Source: Plakobranchus ocellatus (lineage: Eukaryota > Mollusca > Gastropoda > Plakobranchidae). From it: a stretch of 38,938 nt of DNA. A program made the position numbers and the translations under genes. A model generated the notes under the pieces. It ran no database searches, had not been told where the DNA came from, and was given only the letters and a program-made list of their open reading frames with translations. Positions 9,301-22,000 of the stretch are shown here, piece by piece (positions within the stretch are counted from its first letter, which is position 1; every line of letters begins with the position of its first letter). The stretch lies in assembly GCA_019648995.1 (NCBI GenBank), contig BLXT01007673.1, positions 589,808 to 628,745 of the forward strand. Reading direction: 5' to 3'.

Positions 9301-12300
9301 TACAAAAATTATTTGATATGTAATTTTATATACTGTTTTATTTGTAGTTCTATACCAGTGACTTTTAGACAGCTGTGATATGTCTATACTTGACTCATAT
9401 CACATATCATTCAGGGTAGAGAATTTATGATGGCAATGAGGTTATAATTACAGAGAATCTCATATTACACTAACGCTGTTTTATATGATTGCACTGATGT
9501 GTCATAAGTTATATAGCTTCATGCATATAAGTTGGATAGTGTCAAAAAAAGTAATTTAATTTTTTTTTTCAGTCTGAAGTAGATTAGTCTAGCTTCATGT
9601 GATCAAGCACACAGTCATTGAAAGTCAAACCATTTAGAAATGTTCATGAAATAAAACACAATTTTTTCTATGATTTGCGGAGCACAAGTGTTGGTTAAGA
9701 GTGAACATCCAAATTTTACAGAGAGGCCACATATTTTAATATCAGCCAAATTTTGGAAAAAAAATTTCTTTTAAATTTGGTTCTCAGGTTCTTTTTTTTT
9801 TTCTTTTTTATTCTTGAGCATAGTGTAAATAGGACCACAGAATGATCTTTTTCAGTAATAAATTGTCAATTCAAATGTAGTAAGCTTTGCACATATTTTT
9901 TTTTTTTACTGCAACATGAAATTATTGATTACCATGGATGGAATTATGGTTATTTAATTGTTTTGATCAAGCTATTATATCTCTATTTTCATACTGTTTT
10001 AGTATCTTAATTTTAAGCTATACTTAATTTTATGACTTCATTCTCCTAGTGGCATAGATGCTTCTAACAAAATGTTTCCATGCAGTCCAAACCCATTTGT
10101 TAAAAAGTTTCCTGTCATTCCAGTATAAAAATTATATATATATATTTTTTTTCTCTCAAATGTAAATCACTGCATTTGCTTTTACCCAGTCCTATTAAAA
10201 TTTACCTTACTACCTAGTTAGTTTGAAATGTTATTTTTTTTTTTTTTTTGCCGGAAAAAAAAAATATTTTGTGAAATTTAAATCATTGTTTCAATTTTTC
10301 ATTATGTTATAATATGTCTTGTTCATTTTTTTTTTTTAGCAGTATAAAATGGTTTTTTAGCAGTCTAAAATGTAGATGCTTGCTTGCCTAGTTCTGACTA
10401 AAGAATCACTGTTGTACTGCATAAATTCAGTGAATAAATGCAATGCAGAATATTAATTTCTTAGATGAAAATGTGTGAGGCAGGCAGAGGTTTTACATCA
10501 CATGTCTTAATTTGAATTTATATAGGGATCTTATTATTTTATGACAGATAATCACTTTTGAGTAGATTGACTTTGCATAGACTTTTTCGAGTAGATTTTC
10601 TTTGCAGATGAAAGTAAAAAATAAGAAACAGAGTTGTGCTTGCAGGATATTCTAAAACACCCATTTACTGACTAGTTTTGACAAAATTGAGTTTAAATTT
10701 AAAGTTAGGTCAATAAAAATAGATTTGAAATGTTGTAAGTTTTTTTTTTATTTCTTCGACGTACCTTATGTATTTTCAAAACACAGAGAAAATTTGGTCC
10801 CTATGGGCAGTCATGTCCATCAATCCCACCTCTGAGAATAGTTGAATCTTGACTCTTATGCCTTTATTATTATTTTTCAAAGAAAATCTGAGAAGTATTG
10901 ACCTTTCATTGCTACTGAATGTCCCCTGGAGTCTTCATTAGTTTACTTGAAAGTCAAGATAGTCTCAAATCTCTTTCTTTTAAATTCAAAAAATATTAAG
11001 TGTGATCTTTATTACATGATTTTGTCATTGAATTAATAAAAAAACGCTGAGAAAACTTTTTTCTCTGCTGATTTCTATATACAGAGTAAGTAAAGAGACC
11101 ATGACAAAGGCACATCTTTTACATGTGATATCTTTATATGTGTTCCAAGTTTTTAGAAATTGGTCTTTTGCACCTTTGCAAGTTCTGGATCCTTCCTCTA
11201 ATCAGGTGGTTTTACTAGAAATAAGAATGCCGTGCCCTCATAATTGTGAATAAATAGGTTTAAAGCTAGAAGACTTTGGGAAAAGATTATTTTTTTTCCC
11301 TCCTTTGCTTTTCTTAAGGTAAGAGCATATACCTGTAATCTCAAGTGGGTTTGTATATGTCTTCTTAAGACAGATTAATTTGACAATGACATTTTTTTTA
11401 AAACCATGAATAATGGCATTTTTGTGTAATTATATCTCACTCTGGATGCCAGTGTCCATTTTCATCAGAAAAGATCCTTAGATTAAGTTAAGTGATACAT
11501 TTAGTTTTTGGGTGAACTAACATGAAGTTCATGTGAGAGAGTTTTCAAAAGAGTTTTTCATACCATTTTTACTCTGATTTCAAATTCGGAATCGGAATAA
11601 AAATATGTCAGAACACTTCAAACATGTATGAAATATTTTTTTTATTGATTACCGTTAATAATTTTTGTTAATACACATAGTTAATTGGATTGAGCATACA
11701 TATCAGGACAAAACAAATGGCACCAATTTCACCCACCAGCAAAATCACGGCACATGTTGAAAATTTAAGATATTCTGTTTTTGATTCTTTTTAAATCTGC
11801 AATCTTTTCAGAACGTCAAGCATTTTGAACTTTTGAAACATAGAGGCTGAAATATTGCAAGTTTTTGACCTAACAATTCTTAGACATCTTAATCAAGCCC
11901 TTTTCAGTTCTATATCAACTTGGGCAGGCATTCTGAGAGACAAAATAACCCATTGATTTTGTTCATCATGGCCTGTCATTTTCGTAACATTACATGCTGA
12001 TGCTTCATTAGGAAGAACAGCAACAGTTTTTTTCCTGTTTACCACATCTAGATCTTGGCCTAATGAATGCTGACATGTTGTTGCTGATAAACAAACCCCT
12101 AGAAATAGAGCTTGGCTCTCAAATTAAATTCATAAAATATATTTCTTGACTGTTAAAAAGGACTTGCAGGTTGAAATGAAAAGAATAAATGTTGTTTAAC
12201 ATGATATATACATATAGATTGAATTGAATAGGCAAATTAATAGAGTGGATGACCCCGAGAATACAAAGATATCTTTGCAGGAAAAGCACTTTTTTTTTAC

Positions 12301-15300
12301 GGAAAAAAAAAAAAAGCACAATATGATACCAAAACAGCTTTTGAAAAACTTAAGACAAAAAATTTCATAATAATCTTATGGGAAATGATAAATTAATAGT
12401 TCAAGATTGTTTTAAACAATAATATCAATTTTGCTAGATATCGATCTGACATCACTATTTTGTGTGTAGCTTGAAATAGAGCCCAGCGGCATGTGCCATG
12501 TTTTTGCTGAACACATCACATATTTTGAGCCAATATGCTACAAAAGTAACTTTTTTACATTAAAAAAAAACAACAAAAAACAAAATGGTACTGGCTTTGA
12601 GCTTGTTTTTTTTTTTTTATTAAGTGAGTGTCATAGCTAGATCTAGATTTGTTTGACAGAACAGAAAGGAACTGGCCATTTCCAAATATGTTATTAATGA
12701 CATTGTGGTCTTGGCTTCCTGTGTGGATAACTTTTCTTTCTAATATTTATTAATGACAGCAATGGAAAGTAATTATAATGATTCTCAATGACTAGGCCTA
12801 CGTCTTGTGTTGGTGTCTGAAGTAAGCAATGATAAAAAATGATTGCAAACAAGTAATAATGCACTTTGTACTTGTGATCCTCTTTAAATGTTGTGATGGA
12901 AGATGATCCCACACAGATTAAGTGGCGAGAGCATAATGGATCTTGTACTTATCGTAACCTTTTTTTTTCCTCTCAGGACTTTACAAACTTCAGATTTTTA
13001 AAAAATAGCCACATTGCCATTCAAAACTGCATCCATCTGTGATTTAAGTTATCACTTTATATGACTATTGTTTTTTGCTTTTGACCTTAAATTAAAGAAA
13101 AAGCCATTTATGATTTATCCTCTGTGTCATTCGGGCCAGAGACATCCAGTAAAATGTGACCTCTCCTTACAGACATGTCTACACATATTTTATAATGTTT
13201 TATTTTCTTGTTGCTTTTGTGGTTCCTCTGACAATGTAGTAAACTAAAAATGTCTCCATGTGGTTTTTTTTTTCATTTCTCTATTCTTGATTCTTGATGC
13301 TGCAGTGGATTTTAGTCTTACATTTGAACAAGTGCCCCAGTCTTTGCCATTGCTGTTTTTTTTTTTTTTTTTTTTTGTTTAAACTTAGTTTATTTTTGAT
13401 CCTGCACATTTAGCTTATAAGTTTTAGTTTTTAAAGAAGGCAAGCAAATCTGACAACATGGAATGTAGCTAATTGAATTTTGATTCTTGTAAGATAGAAA
13501 CAATTTGCATGAGTGGCATTGAGAAATTTCCAAAAACCTGAAGGCAGGATCCAGAGCGGCCCATGCCCCAATAGGGCGTAATATAATACCCTATAATAAT
13601 ATTTATATCATGTTTAATGATAAATATTGTGATAAACTGTATGTCCTGTTTTGGTGATTAAAAAGAAAAAAAAAAGATTTTTGGGCACAAACAGGAAAAA
13701 TAGTACCCATGCAATATGCAGTGTAAGTGCAGCCCTCAATTAACTGAGAATGACATTTGGCGATATTGCCTCACAAAGAATGGAACCCGTAAGCTCCTTG
13801 TTGAATTTCAAAGTATTTACTAGCTGGTCTTTTTTACCTGTTTCAGGTTTGTTATTTTTTTCTGTCTTCGTTATGTAACTCCTGTTTATTTTGTAGGCCT
13901 ACATACACAATATTTTGTCTTAGTATTACTATTAGTGATTTCATACAAGTGCCAATTGGATTTTTTGTTTTGTTTTGTTTGTCTGAAAATGCCTTAGTTT
14001 CATCTACATTTTCCCAGCCAGGCATGGCAAAAGACTGGAGTATTTTCTTTTTTTTAATGGCTTACTGTTTTTGTCCATGGAACTAGGTTGTATTTGGGAA
14101 ACTTTCTTACAAATAGGTGTCCACAGAATTTTTGGTTTGTCCATAATTTGCAAGGTTCAGTTTTAGTTAAATGTACTCATCTGAAAATTGTACTAAACAT
14201 AAATATCCCTTAGAAAACTATAAAAATATATCTATATTAAAAGTTCTTTTGTGCTGTCACTGGTGCCCTGGCCTGACAGCTTCACACCACCTAGTTGTGG
14301 ACAGGTTATATGCATATAAATCAAATGCAATCCAGCTCTTTTGTCTCTAATGATAATAGCTATACCCATTGCTGGCTTTCATCATTTCACTTAGAGATAT
14401 TTTTTGGAAAACAAAATGGACACACTAAACTTTTACTTTAAATGCCGTTTTTCCCTCTGCACTCAATGACATTGATATTTTTGGAATGCTAGTAATATTG
14501 CGTAGAAGAGACTGAATTGATTGGCTTTTAGTTTTAAATTCTTTAAATGATAAAATCTGAATTTGTAGAGAAGACAAAAATTAATATGCTCCTTGTAAGA
14601 CAATGTAGGCAAAATTAACTTGGCCACATTTTTGTGGATTTTATGTGTCACACAAAAATTTGTATATTTCACCCCTAGTTCCTTCATGGCAAGATAATTA
14701 TGAAAAAAATGATTGGTATCCAGAGTGTTAAGTCTATGACAAATGCTGTACTTCATTTACTCATGCAGAATGCTTGTTTGTTCAAAATATACTTTTTGTA
14801 ATGTTTTAAATAATCAGATGAATTTGTGATTGTATGAAATATGTGGAATAGGTATTTGAGCCTTATTTTTAAAGATGTACTTTTCTCTTAAATCAATCAA
14901 GATTGTGAAGATTCAATCTCTGAATTAGATTGCTAGTGCTACACATGTTATTAAAATTATGAATGTTCATCAACTTGCAAACATCAGTTGTTTAAATACA
15001 TGAATATCTAATTTATTTTACAATTTTTAGAATTTTTGTGTCTCATGCAGAGTGATGTATGTTTTATTTAAAACACATTTTGAAAATCTGTGTTTCATTC
15101 ATGCATTCCATTTCCTGAAGCTGGCTTAATCCTCCCACTTTGAACCATGATTTTAATTAATACAGTCAAAACATTTTTAATAAAAAAAGCATTAAAAAAC
15201 AAACAAACAAACCTGTGCTTTGTCTTGTCATTTTTTAAAGTGTTAATAATACAGTGAACTCCAAATTAAAAGATTATGGGCCCAATGCAACCTTAGCCTC

Positions 15301-18263
15301 AACGAGGACAGTGCATGAAGTCCTGTTTTTTTTTTCCTCTTTAGCCTCAGCAAAAAAACTTGGGTCTATCAAGTACCAAACTTTGGGTTTAGCTAAAGGA
15401 AGCAAGGCTGTCACTAAGCCTTAGTTTAAATTTAAAAATGAAATCACATCAGGCTAAATCTACACGCAATAGCCTATAATTTTAGCCTTTGTCTAAGCTG
15501 TGCTGTGATACAATCACATTACACAAGCATCAGTGTAAGCACGTGTTTATATTATACTTTCTGCAGGTAGGTGTGTTTGTAGGTGGAGTAAGGTAAGTCA
15601 GTGTAAAAAGAAGATGGGGCACTCCCTAGATTAAGGTGGACCTTAAGGTGGACGCAGCACAAAGGAGGAAAAAAAAAATGCAGTGCAAAAAAAATGTACA
15701 GTTGAAGGGAAAAAAAGGAAGAAAGGGGATGACTTCAAGGGTTTCCAAGAGAAGATTAGGAGAGGGGGAGGCTGAGTAAAGTTGAAGAGGGGTAAGAGGC
15801 ATGGAAAGAGGATTTTCCTACATAATTATGCTAGGATTATTTCTTCCCCCACCTCCAACATACACACAATATCAACATGCTTGCTGAATCTTTTTTTTTT
15901 AACTTGACAGCACATTGTTAGTTTGGTGCCCCAAAAGATTCAAGGGTTAACATTTTACCAACATATTACATACACTACTTATTTAAAGAAGCAAAGCCCA
16001 TTATGGAACTGAGATAGTAAGCCAAATAATGTGAATTTATTTTATTTTATTTATTGGCAAGAATTTGGTATTTTCTGTCTCACTTCAGTACTGCAGTAAT
16101 TTGATCTTCACAACTGAAATCAGAAGAGGCTGCTAGATCTGAACAGGTATGAGTGATGAAGGTGGTGGAAGCTATGTATACATGTATTTTTAGAACTAGA
16201 GGCAAGGTCACTTATTCATTCTTGGTAGAAAATACAACTATAGCACTGCCTTTCTCATTACTGCTCAGGTGTGAGACACACACACATTAATCATGTCAAT
16301 GACTGGCAACACTAAGACTAGACCACTAATAAAAATTACAATAATAATACACTGAATTCAAACATCACTTTTGGAAATGGATAAACAAGTTGTAAACAAA
16401 TAATGCATCTAGCTGTCCACATTTCTGCATTTTCAGTCTTCCAAGGAATTTTAAAATGTTTCTCCACAGATTTTTCATTACTTCAGAGTTGAACAATATA
16501 TAATTGTAATTGATGCCAAAGTACCTCCAAATGGCTTTACTTGCAGTGGTTTTTAAAAAAAAATTCTGGGGAAGCATACCTCCAGACCCCTCCCCAGGTG
16601 TACTTCCCACTTTAGGCGATCGCATTGTCCGCCTGGGAAAAAATTCTTGGTTTTCTACGTTTTTCTTTGGAAGCACTGGGAGCTCTGTATGAAGTTGTGT
16701 CAAACGGTAATACAGGCAGTGCTAAATCGATTATCACGAATATAAGTGACCTTCTCCTTTATTGATAAAAGCAGTTGGCAGAAAGACCTGATCTTTCAGA
16801 AAAATTATTAAATACAAATTAATTTTATATATTATTTTGTCAAGCGAAAAACAAAAAACAAAAAATGGTGACACATTTCAAAACCTGTCAAAAGGACTCA
16901 CTTCTTGCAATCTTTAAGATCGTTTGTGACTGCAGGCCTTTCTTTTCTTTCTTAGAGGTTTCTCATAATAATTGGGTGAAACATGATAGATTTTAAACAT
17001 TTTTCAAAAGCAATTTTAGGAGAGTCCAAAAATGATATCAAATGAGCTATAGTTACTTTTTTGTGATCCTCTACTGTGCAAGCCTCAATTAAAATAGTTT
17101 CTTTCCAGGATCAGCCTTAACATTCATCAAAGTATCTAAGAGATAAAACAAAAAAGCTGCACTTACAAAAACTTTAGAGAAAACCTGATAATTGAGCTGA
17201 AGAGTAATGAACTAAGAGTAGACTTTGTATTTTGAAAATATTATAGAATTTATCTTGCAGTAGGTTGAAATGAAACTGATACTAGAGTTAGGCTCGGTAT
17301 CCAAAATGCTTAAATATTACCGATATCTAATTTTTCTTTTATCTCCATTTTTCTTTTCCAAGCTTCCAAATAGTGGATTTACAAATCATCATAAAATGGT
17401 CTATTTTTTTGGTTTCCGACAACTCCTTTCATGCAAACTTACTTAGATAACACAGCATTGCACAACAGAAAAAAAAAAAAATGAAATAAAAACAGAAATC
17501 GAAGTATTTCATAATTGTTGCTCTTTTATGTAATGAAACATATCCTCTGTCCCACTCCCCTAAAGCATAAAATATCCATTTATATCTAAAATCATGAACA
17601 TGAAGATGTTATTCTTTGAGAGATCTTTTTGAGGTGAATCTGATAAAATCCTCTCTATATTGAAAAGGGCTAACTTACAAAATGTTAAGGATGGTAATAC
17701 ATTATGCAATACAATATTTGTTGAGAGTGCTTGCAAGCAATATTGCTGCAACTGAAATTATAAAAAAATAATCAACAGAAATAGTTGTGTGCATGAAACT
17801 AATGCTGTATTTCAATGACTGATTGATTTCTGCAGATAACACTGATCAAATATTTTGCTTTACTTGGTACAGATTCATTTTACAAAAGCACTAAATAGTC
17901 ATACAAGAGTATTGTCTACCCAAATTTTATTTTGCAATTGCAGCAAGTTTAGTTACAGGATTAATGGATTTATTTGCATAAATTTTGTCATTATTTAAAA
18001 AAAAAAAAATTTTTTTTTTTGACTGCTGCAAAAAACTACATTTTTAGAGTAAGGCAGTATAAAATGCAGGCCAGACAGGAGTAAACTAAAAATGGTAATT
18101 GCTTACTCTTTCTACAATAAAAATCTTTTACATAACTTTTAGTTTCATACAAACACATGCAAATGCAATAACAAAATGACAACTAAGAAAGATTTACTTT
18201 TAAAAAAAAAAGGCACTGAAATGAAAAAGCCAGCATCATACATAAATTGTTAACATGACATCA
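9301..18263. other. Intergenic region between convergent genes; no supported gene
   Basis: About 9 kb of AT-rich sequence between the likely 3' ends of UBASH3 and TYW1. Open frames are short and show no family resemblance. It contains many T-runs and A-runs, including palindromic ones near 10234-10264, 12291-12315 and 17996-18020. Small GC-richer islands occur at 13540-13580, 15590-15800 (purine-rich, with AAGGTGGAC twice) and 16555-16640 (a possible transposon fragment). Long alternative 3' UTRs of either gene could extend into it. Confidence 0.5.
16545..16665 (-). repeat. Possible fragment of an interspersed repeat
   Basis: A GC-rich island in AT-rich surroundings. Read on the - strand it gives GGGGAGGGGTCTGGAGGTAT followed by GCTTCCCCAGAATTTTTTTT. 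The layout (G-run, GTCTGG, G-rich, CCCCAGAA, T-run) resembles the opening of repeats I have seen in other invertebrate genomes, but I cannot name a family. Neither end is defined and no second copy is in this window. Confidence 0.35.
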
Positions 18264-18846
18264 TTTATTATTAAAAATCAAACCTTCAATATTCTTTGCT
18301 TTAATTATTGAATGGATAGTAAATATCCTCTTTAATAGATTTTATATGATACTTTACACTAAATTCTGGTTTGAAAACCATTCAAGATTCCTGTAAAATT
18401 TGATGTCACTTTTTTTCCATACATGACAAGTGGAGATTCACATTTGCAAAAGCATGTACTCTACATAAATTTTTAAATCATGAGCATCTTACTGGTGTTG
18501 AAACAAGCAAAGCAGATGCCCATAGGGGAGAATATTTCAACATGGATATGTGGCTTGGAAATTTCAGACCAAATTCTCATTTACATTCAGGCAGTGTTTG
18601 ATACCGAGGAATTATGCTCTAAGCAAGTAATCGAGTACCTCAATAACTGCTTTTGTCACTCTATGTCTGTGTATCAACATTACAAAAATGCCTTATATTT
18701 CTCCTTCTTTGTCCCTTTCTTTAAAACAAAAATGATCATGAACTTTTAAAAGATGATAATAATCTGACTTTCTATCAATGTTTCAACACTTCTGTTTCAG
18801 TAAACAGAGAAAAAAAAATCATAACAAAAATCACCAACAAAGGTCT
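18264..18846 (-). other. TYW1 3' UTR with candidate polyadenylation signal
   Basis: An AATAAA on the - strand at 18269-18264 (tttatt on +) lies about 580 bases past the stop. Other AATAAA words follow farther on (for example 17974-17969). A + strand open frame at 18480-18749 falls here and has no recognisable relatives. Confidence 0.35.
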
Positions 18847-19050
18847 CTATGATTTCTTATTTCTATAGAATCTGGTTTCTGCAGGATCAAAGCCTTGCTC
18901 TGCAGCACCAAAGACAGCCCAATGTGGTGTGGGAGCCATGTAGTCTTCCGAGCCAAAGGCCTCCTTCCCTCCAGTTTCATCATATCGCTGCCAAAGTTGG
19001 TGAAACTTTGGGTAATCTATCCATGTCCACCAATGACCATCGCGCTTAAA
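18847..19050 (-). CDS. TYW1: TYW1 terminal coding exon
   Basis: Residues 633-699 and stop TAG (18849-18847). HWWTWIDYPKFHQL and DYMAPTPHWAVFGAAEQGFD are conserved. The tail FYRNKKS is basic and slightly shorter than in human. The acceptor is AATTTGAACCAG. Confidence 0.95.
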   Translation of the reverse strand, partial: FKRDGHWWTWIDYPKFHQLWQRYDETGGKEAFGSEDYMAPTPHWAVFGAAEQGFDPAETRFYRNKKS

Positions 19051-22000
19051 CTGGTTCAAATTAATAATGGAAAAAAAAAAGTTTTGATGTTACTTTGATC
19101 TATACTTGATGGATAGCCTGTTGGTCTTAAATTCTATTTCTGAGTTGTATAAAATTCTATACCTTAATTAAAAAAAAAAAAAAAAAAATTAAATAATGTA
19201 TAAGGAGGAAATATTACAAGACATTGCAAAAGGCAACTGATAAAACTGGGGAAAGTTTTAACATTGTTCCTTAAGACCAATACAGCTGGATATTCTAGCC
19301 TTTTAATATTTGTGTATTATTTGACTCAAGGTGAAAAACGTTATTAACATCTTGTGAAAAAGTACCCAATTTATTTCGAATGGTTACTCTGCATTGAAAT
19401 TATTAAAGAAGCTTAAAAGATGCTTTTGTGCTAGATGTGATCTTTTTGTTTGCAACTAGCCCAAATCTGTGCATTTTCCTCAACAGATACACTTTAGTTT
19501 TGATAATAAATGTGGTACACTAAATTGTAAATGATATTCCAATTATAGGTAAAGTTAATGTAATCAGGATACGTAACAAACCACAGCAAAAAATTTAGAC
19601 AAGATATACATGACTAGAACTGAAAAAATTAATTTATACATTTTTTTTAAAGTCAATAAGGTAAAGAAATCAGAAAACCTGATTTATGAAGATGGAAATT
19701 TAATAGAATGCCCAAAGTTACATTTCTGCTGCAGAGCTTTATAGAGGGTATGTACCCACAAGAAATGCTCTATCAAGAAAGTCTCTTACTTTATGATGAG
19801 CCAGCAGTAAACAGTTTGAGTGCTCATGTTCAGACGCAAGCTCGTAGTCTGGAAGTCGAGACTGTAACTCCTGAACAAATTTGACCACTTCTTCATGCCA
19901 AGGTACGTTCTTCATGGTTAAGTTTGAGGCCTTGCTCTCTCCACAATATGTTACACCCTAAATGAAAACACGCACTTTTCATTAATAAAATTCTGTAAAA
20001 AAACCTTTTTTCTACAAACTTTGAGGCAATTTTTTTTCCTAATCTTAATTGAGAGTAAGTGTATTAAAACATTGAGCATATATTAAAATCTTTTGCTTTG
20101 ATTGGTGAGCTTTAATATTTTTCTACCTTTTAAATCACAGCACTATTTATCAGCTCTATATTATGCATGGCAAAATCTAACCAGCTCAAAGGAGCTATAA
20201 GTTGCAAACTACACATTTTAATTGCCAATTCTAAAAAATTGTTTTTGACTCAACCATGATGAAATCTGAGGAGGTCTTACTGGATTTGTAACAACAACAA
20301 ACATTTTCCCTCAAATTTTATTAATTGGTTCCCAGAAAGGACAAAATTTACTTGAAATACAGTGCGTTATATTTTTTACAACAGTTATTTGACAACATGT
20401 GACTCTTGTTAACTGATCATAAAATATATATATCTTTATTTTAGAAAATTGAAACAGCCTTCATCTATTCATTTAGTAACAAGAGTATTGCAGGTCACCT
20501 AAACTTTACCTAGAGTAAATTTTTTTCTATCAGTTTTGAAAAGTATTTACTTAAGTTTAAATCAGCCTATCACTAATCAGAAATATTTCCATGACAGACA
20601 TATTGGCGATTCGAAAATGAATTATCTACTCTTACGCCCCCTTTACTGTATTTCAATTGAAAACAGTTATACTTCTTTGGACATAACTCAAGCACCTAAA
20701 TTCCTGCAGATTTCTTTATAAATCTAGACATAGAATTTTAATAATATCCACTCTAAGATAGAATCTACATATTGACGGTAGGCTCATCAAATCTCTGAAG
20801 TCCCTAGTCTCAAATGGGAGGCACTTCAGAGTTTTCATGCTCCTACCATCCATATAAGGCACAAGGGCTCTTTCAATTACATATCAATATTTCCACATGT
20901 GGGACAACAGCCCTTAAAAATACACCTGTTGCAAAAACAGTCTGGCCATTGCAGATAAAAAAAAATAAAAATGGGATAATAAAGAAGTTACAACAAAACA
21001 GTTTTACTACTAATTTGAGAAAAAGATGTATGCTCTGCCTTAAATATAGTAACGTTTGGCCCTTTAGGCTTTATCAAGTAAAAATGATGCTCACAAATAA
21101 GATACCATGGATACTCACTAAGCAAAGAATCATCTCATAAAATATATGCTTAATGTTTAAAGATCATTAATAGAAATGAAAAAAAATGTTAATAAAAAGC
21201 ATTCTTCTAAGGTGTGAAGAAAAAAGCTGTATTTGTGTGTGTGTGTATGTATGTATGTATGTATGTATGTATAAATATATATATGTATATGTACATATAC
21301 TATATACAGACATGGATACTTATAAGTACATAGACACACATTCATATATATGCATATACATATATACACATACATACAGATACATGTGCACACAAACATA
21401 CACCTAAATACTCATACAATGAAAGAATGTATTTATTATTTCTCTCTCTCTCTCACTTGCTGAATAGAACTTTCTTGAAACATTAAATAAAATTAGCAAG
21501 TTCTAATTAACAGCAAGTAAAAGAAAGAAACAATTTAAACTTATAAAATAACAAAGTATTGTATCAGTACATATCATTATGAAATTATAGGTGCTCGTTT
21601 ATCAGGCTACAGGCTGGGAGTAAATTATTGAGTTGAAAAAGAATGGCGTAAATCAATGGGGAAAGACAACTGTTCGTTAATGTTTATTCTTTGTGGTTAT
21701 GCTCCGTCTTAAAACAACTATATTTTGATAAGATATATCCGCTAAATCTGACTGAGCATGACCACAACCAATGATTAAGTGAACAGTATTGTAGTCTCTT
21801 GAATTAAGACTAGTTACAAGGCTATCTGATTGTCTGTCATGCCTGATAAAATATTAACGCCTGTGAAATAATGGAAAAGACTGAAGACTGCACAGCTTTA
21901 ATCTTTGTAATAATATAAAAAAAACAAAATTTAAATGGAAAAGGGAGGCAAAAAGAGCTACTTCTCTTTCATGTAAAGAAAACTGGGCACATTTACAACT

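Noticed and set aside
16365..16703. 112-codon open frame on the - strand
   Set aside because: No family resemblance; it runs across the GC-rich repeat-like island and an A/T-rich flank, and has an overlapping frame on the other strand.
18480..18749. 89-codon open frame on the + strand
   Set aside because: Lies in the likely TYW1 3' UTR, has no recognisable relatives, and its length is within chance for this window.
18849..19098. Two + strand open frames
   Set aside because: Antisense shadows of the TYW1 terminal exon.
21157..21407. Open frames on both strands rich in Tyr, Ile, Cys and His
   Set aside because: They are translations of the compound GT/ATGT/TA microsatellite.
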